64,000 nt of DNA, from positions 62,001 to 126,000 of the forward strand of contig BLSF01000086.1 in assembly GCA_012862575.1 (NCBI GenBank). The letters are read 5' to 3'. Below are positions 1 through 9,942 of this stretch, in pieces (the first letter of the stretch is position 1; the number at the start of each line of letters is the position of its first letter). The notes beneath the pieces are model-generated. The model had not been told where the DNA came from. It ran no database searches and saw only the letters and a program-made list of their open reading frames with translations. The DNA is from Parietichytrium sp. I65-24A. Its lineage: Eukaryota; Sar; Bigyra; Thraustochytrida; Thraustochytriidae. The position numbers and the translations under genes were made by a program.

Positions 1-2025
1 AAAGCTCGGTCGAGCTCTCTCCGAGCAGCTTTGCTCTCCCCGGACGAATGGCCACCGCGCTCGTGCTGATGCATGCCCTAGTCTCGTGGTCTCGTGGTCT
101 CGTGGGCAAGTGGCCGTGGGCAGTCACAACCCGAGCTCGCTCTCTCCCCATGCCATTGTCCTCTCGGCTTTCTGTTTAAAGTTAACTGTAAATTAAGCAG
201 AAGTGTAATGGTCTACTACATCCAGGTTCCCATGGTATGCACTCTACTGATACTCGCCTTCCGTGCGCCACGAGTATATTGCCCTAAAGTCTCCGAGACG
301 CGTGGACCAGGCGCTTAATCCTCCCAGTATTCTCAATCCATGCGCTTCATCAGCGACGGTCGCCGCGACTTTGGCCGTGATTCGCACTGGCAACATTTGG
401 CGACTCAAATGACCCAGAACACTCAGACTCGAAGCACTCAAACCTTTGAACAACACTGCTTCACTGCAACTATTGCATTGCACTGCGGCGTTGGCATTGG
501 CACTGCGTTGGCAACTTGCCTTCTTAACGGTCCGATTCCAAAGCGTTTCGCAGCGCCCCACCATAGCAGGGGTTACCGCTGCTCACTATTGTTCGCTTCC
601 ACTTTAGCGAGAGTAATTGTGCCTTAATGTTTCATATGAAGTATTATTTTGAGCTAGCTCGTGAGGACTGTGAGGACCCCGAAAATCACACGAGAAAGAG
701 AACAGCAAACAGACCCCACTCCAAACCTTCAAACTTCACAGCCAAACTTTTTCATTGAAAAAAAGTGCACAAGAGCAACATCAAGAGCAACATCAAGAGC
801 AACATCAAGAGCAACATCAAGAGGAGCTGAAGCGCAGTGCTTTCAGGGTGTGTAAGAAGTTACACATTCTTGGCGGGATGAACACTCATGCACATCAATC
901 AAGTGATGCAGCTCGATGGAATAACTTGTTGTTTGCAATAATACTCAGTCTCTTTGAGGAATCCCAGCCAACATTCTCAAATCCACTTGAATTCCTGAAT
1001 CTGTTCTTCACTGTCAAGAAAATGATGTTCCCCAAAACTAGCCAACAGGGTAGGACTCAGTGGTTGAAATGTAAGAGTGATGTTGTTCACTCCTGCCTCA
1101 CTTCCGATCTCTCACCACTTCGTGGCTCTGGGTAGCTAGAGTAAGCATTGGCGCCACAGCTGAGCATCGCGCAATGGCGTGGCGTGTGCCTGGATCAAGG
1201 ACGAAAATGTTTTAAAATGAAATTGTTTCGAAATGTCGCAGCAGAAGACAGCATAGTGTGCAGCTGTAATCACTATCATTATCGTAGTGGGGTGCATAAT
1301 GATGCTTAGTGATGCTTAGTGGCCGGGAAGCTATCGAAACGTAATTAAAGATAACAAGTTACCTGGTACGGATAAGGCATGGTAAGGCTCTGTGTGCAAC
1401 AACGTTCCAAAGTGTGCACCATTGGATTGCGGTAACGTGTTATAAGTCATGTTTTGGCGAGAATAATGTACCAACTACAAAAGAACGCACAATTCTCAAG
1501 AGTGGCGTCCGAGATGTCCAGAGTCTCACTTGATGTTTGGTGGACGAGGGAACGAGTTCTTGAATGATGGACGATGAGACACAGTTACTTTTGGACTGAT
1601 CCTTACCGAATCTCTCTACTAAATGATTCCAAGTTGATGGTACACAAACTGCGCACAAACGGTGACGGGCGAGGGTTTCTCGTTCAAAGTGATGAGCTAT
1701 GGCAGCCACGTGTTAACTTATCAACCAAAAACCATGTGTGTCGCAGAAGAGTTTCCACTCACGCGCACACACTCAAGGTGCCGCTTTGCCTCGCAAGCAC
1801 GGAGACGCTTTTACGTACTGAATCATCAGGGAACTCGAGTCGCGGAAAGAAATTCTTCTACAAATACGTCGCAGGTAGCTAACTGTGAGTCTAAGGCTAG
1901 AGTTCTCGACTCGTGAGTGAAAGATGGAACCGCATTCACTGACTGTGAGTGCAGAGCGCAGGCATGCAGACCCCGAACGTCGTGTTACGCTCTGCAAGTG
2001 TGCGACTTCGGCTTGACGACGAAGA
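1..2025. other. gene-poor left end
   Basis: No reading frame here looks like a protein gene. The open frames are short, lack homology I can recognise, and several begin only at non-ATG codons. The stretch holds a 12-bp tandem array at 772-823. It also holds the motif ACTGACTGTGAGTGC near 1938-1952, a relative of the dispersed palindromic repeat found elsewhere in the window. The last part is presumably promoter and 5' leader of the membrane protein gene at 2026. A gene entering from the left edge cannot be excluded. Confidence 0.5.
772..823. repeat. 12-bp tandem repeat, about 4 copies
   Basis: The unit AGAGCAACATCA is repeated four times without change from 772 to 819 and then breaks down. 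In one frame it would encode EQHQ repeats, but that frame has no ATG upstream, so I treat it as a noncoding minisatellite. Confidence 0.85.
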
Positions 2026-3087
2026 ATGGCGTCCTTCGAAGATCTTGACGATCATGTGGTCATCAGCAACATGACTGATGATTTCGCGGGCATGTTTGTG
2101 GTGTATCAACAGACGTACAAGATTGCCAGTCCCGTTCTCATGAGCTTGGTGGCTTTAGTTTTGGTCGTGTCTGTGCTGTCTCTCATCACTCGGCCTGCGC
2201 GGGAGCGGCCGGGCGTGCGATGGATTTCTGCGTCATCCGCCTTCTCACTCGCCACGCAGATTCTCATGTACAATCAGCTGTTCTCGGACTGGGAGGGCAA
2301 GGAAGCGTGGTGCTCAGCGTCACCGGGCATTGCAACCGTGACTTACGTCCTCGCAAACTCCTCCATGTATCTGTTTCTACACCGAAGGGCACAGGCCGCA
2401 AGCTACGGAGAAAAGAGCCTTTTTCTTCGCAGACTGCTCAAAGTTCTGTTGATATTCACTTATTCTAGCCCTCTCTTCTGCCTCGCCAGCTTCTTCTTGG
2501 TGTCTGGTCGTGTTGCGTATGTACCGGACCTGCCAGGTTCCCCGTACATATGTACATTCTCGATCAAGCTGTGGGTCATTGTGCTCTTTCTCGTGACGGA
2601 TACATCACTAAGCGTTGGATACATAATTCTGTTTCTTGTCCCTATTCGTAAAGTGATGCGCAAAACGAACTCGCTGGTGGGGTCCCAGGGAAGTGATAAA
2701 GCAATGGTCCGCGTGATTCATCAAAATTTTCGCGCATCTTCGATAGCAATAATCAGCACCTTCGTCGTGATGTCTTTGCTGTGTTTCGGGAACGCTGAAA
2801 TTGAGCGGCATGGTACAGAGAAGTTTCTTCTTTACGCAACCTGGACGTACCCTCTTGTCACCGTTGACGTAGCTGTCAATATTCTGATGATCGTTTCCAT
2901 CACCTCAATCTGGATTCCAAAGTCTTGGAAGCGAGTTATTCGCTTGTATTCTAGATTGCTCAGCGGAAGCGAAGGAGCCAAGTCCGAGCGATCCGGAAGC
3001 TCTCACACCGGGATGAGAACTAGCAAACAAGACACATTCGCGCTGGACTCCTCGTTCAGATCGATTTCTGACAATCAATACGAGTAG
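2026..3087 (+). CDS. seven-transmembrane, GPCR-like protein
   Basis: A 353-residue polytopic membrane protein. The N-terminal tail of about 35 residues has a possible N-glycosylation site (NMT at residue 15). It is followed by about seven hydrophobic segments (roughly residues 36-56, 66-82, 97-117, 135-160, 183-210, 238-258, 275-298). The C-terminal tail of about 50 residues is Ser-rich and basic. Loops between segments are short and positively charged, as in G-protein-coupled receptors. No family signature such as DRY or NPxxY is obvious, so ligand and class are unknown. The ATG at 2026 is the first in frame. It has no obvious partner gene. A receptor role is inference from topology only; a transporter or a secretory-pathway membrane protein remains possible. 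Confidence 0.75.
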   Translation: MASFEDLDDHVVISNMTDDFAGMFVVYQQTYKIASPVLMSLVALVLVVSVLSLITRPARERPGVRWISASSAFSLATQILMYNQLFSDWEGKEAWCSASPGIATVTYVLANSSMYLFLHRRAQAASYGEKSLFLRRLLKVLLIFTYSSPLFCLASFFLVSGRVAYVPDLPGSPYICTFSIKLWVIVLFLVTDTSLSVGYIILFLVPIRKVMRKTNSLVGSQGSDKAMVRVIHQNFRASSIAIISTFVVMSLLCFGNAEIERHGTEKFLLYATWTYPLVTVDVAVNILMIVSITSIWIPKSWKRVIRLYSRLLSGSEGAKSERSGSSHTGMRTSKQDTFALDSSFRSISDNQYE

Positions 3088-3927
3088 TCTGTAAAGTATT
3101 AACAGTAAAATTAAGAATTCAAAATTTAGCATTAGGGCGTGCGTGACGTAGAAAAAACGTTTTCATTCTGTGTCGTTCACCCTTCACTTCTTTTCGTCTC
3201 CAAGCCCGGAGGCATTCCCAGGATCTCAGAACGAAGTTTTAATTCCCGCAGATCGGGTCTCACCCACCGCTATTCATAATTACTGATGCTAATGCTCGAG
3301 TATTTTTACCCGCAAAGAAATTGCTACTCATGTAGTATTGTAGTAGCACCGGGAGGGAGCAATCCCTAGTATCTCGCGATAGTCTCTTCCATGGCGGGTG
3401 TAGGAGCAGATAGGAGCAACATCTAATAATTTTTTTACCCTGTTCGTTCTGTTCTTTCATTCATTCAAAAAAGAAATGAGAGACAGGTTCCGCAGACTTG
3501 TGCTAAGTTACTTCAGCAGTCAGGTTTCAGGGTCTGCAACGACAGAAAGAACCAAGCCACGAGGTATTTCCCCTCTGCCACGGTACTCGGGCGCCCAGGT
3601 ACTCAGTACTTGGTTAGACAAGTGCACAGTCTTCTCGGTCCTCGCACTCAGTCCGCACAGCCCAGCTCCTCCCAAGCGCGTTCAAAAATAAAAGAACGGG
3701 GTCGCAAGTCAGGCGCGTCCCGTAAACTACCCGATCGACGCGGTCTGCGCTGTTCCATCCCGCAAGCCTACGAGCCCACAAACTCACGAGACAGCGAGAT
3801 AGCGAGGCAACGAGACAACGACCACTCAGAACTTGGAACTTGGAACTAGGAGGCAAGGGAGCTGAGGAGCTAGGGAGGCAGGGAGGCAGGAGAGCGCCAA
3901 GAGAGCAGGCTTTGTCCACGGAGGGCA
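3088..3927. other. intergenic region between 7TM gene and BRCA2 homologue
   Basis: No gene seen. The left part is AT-rich 3' flank. The right part, from about 3840 to 3927, is purine-rich (AGGCAGGGAGGCAGG-type sequence) and leads directly into the BRCA2 start codon, so it is probably its 5' leader and promoter. Confidence 0.5.
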
Positions 3928-6900
3928 ATGGGCCGGGACAGTCCGGACTTGTTCAAGGCGTGGGCGGAGGAGTCCACCACCGAGAGCAGTGCGTCAGAGG
4001 AGTCCGAGGGGTCCGATGCGGAAGAGGCAGAGGACGCGGCCGCAGTGGAGGCCACACCAGAGGAGAACGGAAATGAGAACTTTAGCGACAAGTCTGCCGA
4101 GACGGGGAGGGGAGAGGAGAAGGAGAGCCGGTCCGAGAGTCCTGGAGCGAGTGCTTTGTCGAGCAGTTTGCTTGACGAGGAAGAGACCAAGGATGCACGT
4201 TCGAGTGTGGTTTTCCAGTACGACCTAGACCTTTCACAAGCACACACTTCCCAAGAGAGTGCTGACGCGGACCCAAGAGGGAGCGGCCGTGTGAGTCCTT
4301 CGAGAAAGAGGCAGTTCCTTGCCATATCAGACTTGGCGCTTCCAGGTTCCGATGATGATGCCTGTGCTACTGGAGCGACGATTGAGCCCAAAGCCAAAGT
4401 TACGCGGCATTTCGTGAAACAAGGCGTTCCGCTAAACCACTCAAGCATCGTGCAACCATCATCACAAGAAGTTCGACCGGAGGAGTCTTCGTCGAACCGA
4501 AGAGTGGCACATGGTCCGATGATCCTCAGTGAGACATCTGCGCGTTCTGAGCCCCCCAAAACGTTTGCCGCGCAAAGCGAGAGTGGCGTAGAGTTTTCAG
4601 AGGACTGTGCTAGTGCGCAAAAGATGGAAATCGACTGTGGCGTAACCTCTACTGACTCTGTCACTTCTTTGTTCTCCACAGGGAAAGGTGCACGTGTAAA
4701 AATTTCGTCCACAGCTTTGCAAAAGTCGAAGGCGCTGCTGGAAGAGAATGGCGAGGAAAAGCAACCAGAGTCTGTGAGCTCGTTATTCTCTACTGGCAGA
4801 GGTTCGAACGTCAAAATTTCGTCGGCGGCTTTGCAAAAGTCAAAGGCACTGCTGGAGGAGGATGGCGAGGAAAAACAACCAGAGTCCGTGAACTCGTTAT
4901 TCTCTACTGGCAGAGGTTCGAACGTCAAAATATCATCGGCGGCTTTGCAAAAGTCAAAGGCACTGCTGGAAGAGAATGGCGAGGAAAAGCAACCAGAGTC
5001 TGTGAGCTCGTTATTCTCTACTGGCAGAGGTTCGAGCGTTAAGGTTTCCGCAGCGGCGCTGCAAAAGTCTAGAGCACTGCTGGAGGATGCAGCGGATGAT
5101 CTACCAAGCACTGTACGCGTACCGCTTTCGAAAGGAAACAACAACGAGAATTATGCAGAATTTGCTTTGGATGCCACAATGAACAAGGAAAACATTGCTT
5201 CATTCCGAACGCCAGCGAAAACGGAGGCAACATTTCCTGTCCGCCCCGGCGTCACCACTACGCAGAGCTCTAAAACTCGTCGCAGGAAAGCATTTGTGAC
5301 ACCTTTTAAAGATAAAAATGCAGCACAACGGCAGCGCCATTTACCGAATAGCGAAAGGAAGGTCCATGTGAACGCCCAGCAAGGCTCTCATCACATTCTA
5401 CACACCCCATCAGGAGTTGGTGGCTCAAAGACGCCGATACGGAGAGCGACTGCAAGTGGCACCTCCAAAATCCCCATCGGTTACGTGTTAAGAGGCGAGA
5501 TGACGCGGCTGAGCAGGGCGAAAGTTATAGCACGCGCATCCCAGTACGGCGTCCCAAAGTGGCTTTTGTTGAATCTCCGATTTACAAATTCGCACCACGT
5601 TTTCTTTTCTAGATCGCAAGACGGTGCTGCAATCGGCTTGGCAAAAGACGCGCCCGAAAATTCCAGGGGCTGGAAAGAAATTCACGAGGCAATTGTACTG
5701 CAGACAGGGGGAGAAGAAACATCGTTGGCCAACCAAGAATGGACGATCAACCACTTTCGAAATGTTTGCTGGAAGTTGGGATCTTTGCAAAGGTTATTCC
5801 CGCATATGAGCTACTTTGACAGGTGCTTGTCTTTTGACAATGTGTTAGAGCAATTGCTAGTTAGATATGACCGAGAGCTGGAAAAGGCGCAACGTCCCAT
5901 CATTCGAAAGATCCTCGAGCAGGACTCGCCAAGTACAGTTCATATGGTTCTTCTGCTCTGCGAGGACATTTCAGACGACCTCGTTTTAGTGTCAGACGGC
6001 TGGTACGCCCTGGAAGCTTGTATCGATCCGAGCTTTAGATCTTTGTTGAATGAGAACAAGTTGTCGATCGGATCTAAATTTCGGGTTTGCGGAGCATCAA
6101 TGAGTGGATCTGCGAATGCTCTTGCCCCACTTGAGTATCCTTGCAATAATATCTTGAAAATTGACGATGCCAAGTCAGATGGGCAGCCGAGGTTGTTAAT
6201 CTCCCGGAACAACACGCTGCCTGCACCGTGGGACAGTCGGCTTGGGCTCCAGATAGCTTCTTTTTTTCAAAAGTCATTGACCAGTATCGTGCAATCTCAG
6301 AATACAGTGGTCCCTTGCTTCCAGGCTGTGGTCGCGCGTAAATTTGAGCTCAAATTCTGCGAAAGGGATGCTGAGTCTGGTCGCTGGATCACTCGCAGCG
6401 AATCTGAAGAGGCCGTTGCACAGTCCGACTATGAGGCGAATGTCCAGCGGGTGAAGGAGATAATCGCAGCAGAAATTGACCTAAAGTGGGAAGAGTACGC
6501 GAGCAGCTCCCAACATGCAAGCGGCGACGATGGCGATGCTAGAAGGCTAAAAGAAGCGAGTGACAAGCGAGCTGAGGAGCAGCGAGAGGCTTTTGAGAGC
6601 GATGGGCGAATGCCGCCCAAGCGGAAAGTAAACATTGTATTGCGGATTTTGCTGCAGCACCCGTTTGGATCAACCTTTAGCGAGTGTACTGCATGGAATC
6701 CAAACGAGGGTGTGCTGGACTGTGAAGAAGGTGACCTGGTTCAAGTGCACGGTGCAATTGTAGCATCCAAGTCTGAAGCGCCGAGTAAAGCTTGGCTTCA
6801 AATGAAAATTTCAAATTTGCAGGTTAAACAGCGGAAGATCCCTCCTATATCATATCGCAGTCGCTGTGCAACGGGGATCAATCTGGTCCCTGTGGTTGCG

Positions 6901-7905
6901 GTGGACTTGGGCTTGGTAGACATTGTGGCGGTAGTCATAAGGGTCACCGAGGAGCATATTTTTATGACCGATGGGAAAAACGACCCGGAACAGGATTTCG
7001 CGCTCATGGCTCTCCACATTCCAAAAATGTTCCGCTCAAGCCACTTATTCGAGGGCAACGTTTTGGCTTTGCGGGACATTACATTCCGCTCCGTGGACAA
7101 GTATACAGGCTTCATTGATTGCGCCGTCTCGCACAGGTCAAGCTTTGGGTGCACCAAAAAGGACCTGACTCGTCAGGGATGGGGTCATTTGAGGGACTAT
7201 TTTGAGACGTTGAGTGGGAGAGTGGATTCCGAGCTTCTGGAGACTGCAACAGTGCTCCTGGAGGAGCGTCTTGGGGTGCATCCGCCACTCCATCCAAAGG
7301 TGGAGGAGAGTTCTGGGGCCCAAGAGGGGGCAATTCGATCAGCAGTTGGCGATGGTGAAGCACTCAAGTCCAGTCGGGACTGCGCCAATGGAACGACTCG
7401 CCTTGAACCGGAGCCTCCTATGTTGAACACTCCGCAATACACTCGAGAAGATCGCATCCGCCTTCAGAAATTAAAGAAACAGCAGTGGATGGCCAAATAT
7501 CGCAGTGGCCAGCTTGCACAGGTTCCAAGTCGACCGATGAAGTACACCGTTGAGCATCCTTTTGAGCTTTACATCACTTATGAGCACTTGAGTGCTATCA
7601 TGCTTGGAAAGAAGGCCGTCGACATCCGGCCCCGTGAGTCGAAATTTGCTAGCCTCAAATTTCAAGATGTGATCAAGTTTACTGACGGGCGGCATTGCCA
7701 ATACGTGTCTGTCAAAGCTTGTATCCCGTACCAAACTTGTTCAAACGCCTTGGATCACGAGCCTGTTGAGCTCGTAGTCCCGTTCGTCGCTTCCAAAGAA
7801 GCAGCACTAGACGTCTTGCACCAACATTTTCAGCCTGACCAGACCGTGTTCGCACTTCACTTTCAAGCCTTGGAGGTATCTCCGCATTGTAAAAATCTCC
7901 TGTGA
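3928..7905 (+). CDS. BRCA2: BRCA2 homologue with C-terminal ASCH-like domain
   Basis: A 1,325-residue mediator of homologous recombination that would load RAD51 onto single-stranded DNA. An acidic N-terminus (with LFKAWAEES, which could serve as a PALB2-type contact) is followed by four BRC repeats between residues about 245 and 390. Each has the form SLFSTGxGxxVKISxxALxKSxALLE. Their FxTG in place of human FxTA is also seen in plants. A basic segment (KTRRRK) lies near residue 450. The DNA-binding region follows: helical domain about 600-655 (WKLG...RYDRELEKAQRP), OB1 (DGWYALEACIDP), a tower-like charged helix about 815-895, OB2 and OB3. Residues about 1204-1325 are extra: HPFELYITYEHLSAIMLGKK...DIRPRE..FASLKFQDVIKF resembles an ASCH domain. 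The gene is a single exon, convergent with ZPR1. Confidence 0.95.
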   Translation: MGRDSPDLFKAWAEESTTESSASEESEGSDAEEAEDAAAVEATPEENGNENFSDKSAETGRGEEKESRSESPGASALSSSLLDEEETKDARSSVVFQYDLDLSQAHTSQESADADPRGSGRVSPSRKRQFLAISDLALPGSDDDACATGATIEPKAKVTRHFVKQGVPLNHSSIVQPSSQEVRPEESSSNRRVAHGPMILSETSARSEPPKTFAAQSESGVEFSEDCASAQKMEIDCGVTSTDSVTSLFSTGKGARVKISSTALQKSKALLEENGEEKQPESVSSLFSTGRGSNVKISSAALQKSKALLEEDGEEKQPESVNSLFSTGRGSNVKISSAALQKSKALLEENGEEKQPESVSSLFSTGRGSSVKVSAAALQKSRALLEDAADDLPSTVRVPLSKGNNNENYAEFALDATMNKENIASFRTPAKTEATFPVRPGVTTTQSSKTRRRKAFVTPFKDKNAAQRQRHLPNSERKVHVNAQQGSHHILHTPSGVGGSKTPIRRATASGTSKIPIGYVLRGEMTRLSRAKVIARASQYGVPKWLLLNLRFTNSHHVFFSRSQDGAAIGLAKDAPENSRGWKEIHEAIVLQTGGEETSLANQEWTINHFRNVCWKLGSLQRLFPHMSYFDRCLSFDNVLEQLLVRYDRELEKAQRPIIRKILEQDSPSTVHMVLLLCEDISDDLVLVSDGWYALEACIDPSFRSLLNENKLSIGSKFRVCGASMSGSANALAPLEYPCNNILKIDDAKSDGQPRLLISRNNTLPAPWDSRLGLQIASFFQKSLTSIVQSQNTVVPCFQAVVARKFELKFCERDAESGRWITRSESEEAVAQSDYEANVQRVKEIIAAEIDLKWEEYASSSQHASGDDGDARRLKEASDKRAEEQREAFESDGRMPPKRKVNIVLRILLQHPFGSTFSECTAWNPNEGVLDCEEGDLVQVHGAIVASKSEAPSKAWLQMKISNLQVKQRKIPPISYRSRCATGINLVPVVAVDLGLVDIVAVVIRVTEEHIFMTDGKNDPEQDFALMALHIPKMFRSSHLFEGNVLALRDITFRSVDKYTGFIDCAVSHRSSFGCTKKDLTRQGWGHLRDYFETLSGRVDSELLETATVLLEERLGVHPPLHPKVEESSGAQEGAIRSAVGDGEALKSSRDCANGTTRLEPEPPMLNTPQYTREDRIRLQKLKKQQWMAKYRSGQLAQVPSRPMKYTVEHPFELYITYEHLSAIMLGKKAVDIRPRESKFASLKFQDVIKFTDGRHCQYVSVKACIPYQTCSNALDHEPVELVVPFVASKEAALDVLHQHFQPDQTVFALHFQALEVSPHCKNLL
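4740..5090. repeat. 117-bp coding tandem repeat (BRC units)
   Basis: Inside the BRCA2 gene, units of 39 codons repeat with near-identical DNA (for example GAGGAAAAGCAACCAGAGTC recurs every 117 bp). Only a few bases differ between the middle copies. The first and last copies are more diverged. The pattern points to recent duplication or gene conversion. Confidence 0.85.
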
Positions 7906-8250
7906 CAACAACCCCTCAGAACTCAACAACTACATCCCAAATCAGCTGTTGCCAGAGGGTGTTTACTCTGGAACCTTCTTGTGTCGTTTCACACCCGGAT
8001 ATGCGCATGATCTTGAAACCTTTATACTTTGTTTTGATGACCACTGGTCCAATAAAAACGATATTTTGGGTTCCTAGGTTACAATTCACAGTCGTTCGGG
8101 AGTTGTTAGTCGTTTCACTCTCTCACCGGGCAAGCTCCCGGGCAATATATTTAAACTCGGATTTTGCAGTTGATTTTAATAAATCGGAACGGGTACTTTT
8201 AATATGTCAGCAAAAGCATGGGATTTCAATGGCATGTATGGCTCATCAAC
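7906..8250. other. convergent 3' flank between BRCA2 and ZPR1
   Basis: About 345 bp, AT-rich, with AATAAA-like stretches for both transcripts (for instance near 8050 and 8178). A 144-codon open frame spans it, but it overlaps both neighbours' ends, has low-complexity composition and shows no recognisable family. Confidence 0.5.
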
Positions 8251-9942
8251 TCAAGCCTGAAAGATTGCGTTTGGGTTTGGATGTGTTTCTTTGCCCCCAA
8301 CCTGGAGGTTTCTCATCTTTTCTTGAGCTTCGTTGAGAACGACTTTGTGTTGCGCAATTTTGTCCTCATAGTAGCCTAGACCCTGACTGCCAACTCTGAA
8401 AACAAAGCCAGGCCTTGGGCCTTGGAACGATTCGAATGGACCCTGGAACTTCAGCTTTTCATCCGGAATTGTATTGGCTGTACCTTGTGCCGTGGGAGCA
8501 GATGTGCTTTCGATGATGTCATAGTTCTCAGTCACCATGTCATTCAAGCCCAGATCCTCGTTCTCCTCAAATGTGCGCGGGTAATTCTCTATGGTGAGGC
8601 GCGGCTCTGGATCTGGGGAAGTTGGACTGTAAATGAAGGAGCAAGCTAAAGGATCTCGAATTTCCAAGGTAAAGCTCTCCACCCCGTTGATGATGTCATT
8701 GAACCTTTTCTCCAACGCCTTGAATTTCTCTTTAGTTGAATCGGTAGCAGAGTCCCCACGGGAGAAGTCCGATGCTTGACTCTCGAAGAGCGAGTCCTTG
8801 GCGAGGTTCAGCAAGCCCTCCACAGTGGTGTACATTCCACCAAGACTGCCTTGCGTTATTTCAAGGTCCAGTTCCGGAATCGTGACACCTGCAGAGTTGC
8901 TCTTCACAACATCCCTCTTCATGTCCTGTGCCCAGTCGTCCGAGTTTTCGTCGGTCTTCTTTGGGACGAATAGTTTGATGACCTGCCCTTCCTCGGGAAT
9001 TGGGCCACCTCCCTTGATCTCATTTGTCTTGTACCCGCAGCTTTCACTCGGGCAGTCAAAAGCCATGATAATGACTTCCCTGAAGAATGGAATATCTGTC
9101 AAACAGGTTTTGGATGTACCTTCTTCCCCACAGTTTGGGCAGTTTGTCGGAATTTGGTAGACTTCTTTCTCCATCATTGTTGATTCCGCCTCTTGCTCTT
9201 TCTCAATATTCGCCCCGTGCTTGAGGTGGAAATGCTCCTTGGCGATTTCAGCCCTCTCCTCGGCCTTTTTCCTCCCTTCCTCGGTGTCATCTTCGTAATG
9301 GTTGACATGAAGCCCTAGTTTTTGCTGCTGCTCTTTGGTGCGAAAGTAGTGATGTTCTTCTAGGTTTGGGTCCGTACGGGGAGCCATGGGATTCTCCAGA
9401 AACGAGTTCCCAGAAGGATCGTCCAGCGTTAGAGTGCACGGAAGAGAAACTCCGCAGAGAACAAGAGCAAGCTTTGCGATAAACTCGTCTACCTTCTCTG
9501 CGGTAAGAGGATCCACTTGTCTACGCTCCTCTTGCGAATCTCTCAAATGATCTAGGGCGCTGGTGAGCAAGCCCTCAATTGTTGTGAGTTGGCCCTTCCC
9601 TTCAGGAATCTCAAAGTCGAGGTCCTCCAATCTCGCCACCGCATTGTCGCCCTTCACGATTTGACGCTGCAAGTCCTGGGTTTCTTTCAACAAGATTTTA
9701 TATGTGACGCCCTTGTCCTGCACTGGAGATCCTGGCTGAATTTCGTTATTTCTGAACCCGCAATGCTTGCACCTGAATGACATGAGAATGATCTGGCGAA
9801 AGAATGGAATTTCTGTAAAAAGCATCCTCGTAGTGCCGTTCTTGTAGCAATTCATGCACAAGCTCTCCATCTCCGTCGGAAGCAGCTCCTCTTCTTCCAC
9901 GATGGAGCCAATTTGGGGGTAAAGAGTTTCATTATGAGACAT
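8251..9942 (-). CDS. ZPR1: ZPR1 zinc-finger protein
   Basis: A 563-residue protein with the two-module ZPR1 architecture: zinc finger, alpha-beta domain, zinc finger, alpha-beta domain. The first finger is CMNCYKNG...FRCKHCGFRNNEI near residues 29-66, followed by QPGSPVQDKG. The second, around residue 268, is CPNCGEEGTSKTC...FDCPSESCGYKTNEIKGGG. ZPR1 binds eEF1A, and in yeast acts as a dedicated folding chaperone for it; it moves between cytoplasm and nucleus. Length is slightly above the usual 460-490 because of an acidic C-terminal extension. The second finger's distal knuckle reads CPSESC, four residues between cysteines rather than two. The ATG at 9942 is the first in frame. The gene is convergent with the BRCA2 homologue and divergent from prefoldin 3. 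Confidence 0.96.
   Translation of the reverse strand: MSHNETLYPQIGSIVEEEELLPTEMESLCMNCYKNGTTRMLFTEIPFFRQIILMSFRCKHCGFRNNEIQPGSPVQDKGVTYKILLKETQDLQRQIVKGDNAVARLEDLDFEIPEGKGQLTTIEGLLTSALDHLRDSQEERRQVDPLTAEKVDEFIAKLALVLCGVSLPCTLTLDDPSGNSFLENPMAPRTDPNLEEHHYFRTKEQQQKLGLHVNHYEDDTEEGRKKAEERAEIAKEHFHLKHGANIEKEQEAESTMMEKEVYQIPTNCPNCGEEGTSKTCLTDIPFFREVIIMAFDCPSESCGYKTNEIKGGGPIPEEGQVIKLFVPKKTDENSDDWAQDMKRDVVKSNSAGVTIPELDLEITQGSLGGMYTTVEGLLNLAKDSLFESQASDFSRGDSATDSTKEKFKALEKRFNDIINGVESFTLEIRDPLACSFIYSPTSPDPEPRLTIENYPRTFEENEDLGLNDMVTENYDIIESTSAPTAQGTANTIPDEKLKFQGPFESFQGPRPGFVFRVGSQGLGYYEDKIAQHKVVLNEAQEKMRNLQVGGKETHPNPNAIFQA

Noticed and set aside
755-1135. 126-codon frame with EQHQ repeats
   Set aside because: Starts only at TTG, consists of a 12-bp tandem repeat followed by unrecognisable sequence.
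3870-5144. A 424-codon open frame on the minus strand opposite the BRCA2 N-terminus
   Set aside because: It is the antisense of the BRC repeats; its repeated FSSSSAFDFCKAADE units simply mirror them, and BRCA2 is clear on the plus strand.
7902-8336. 144-codon frame just after BRCA2
   Set aside because: Starts inside the BRCA2 stop region, overlaps the ZPR1 coding end, and has no domain.
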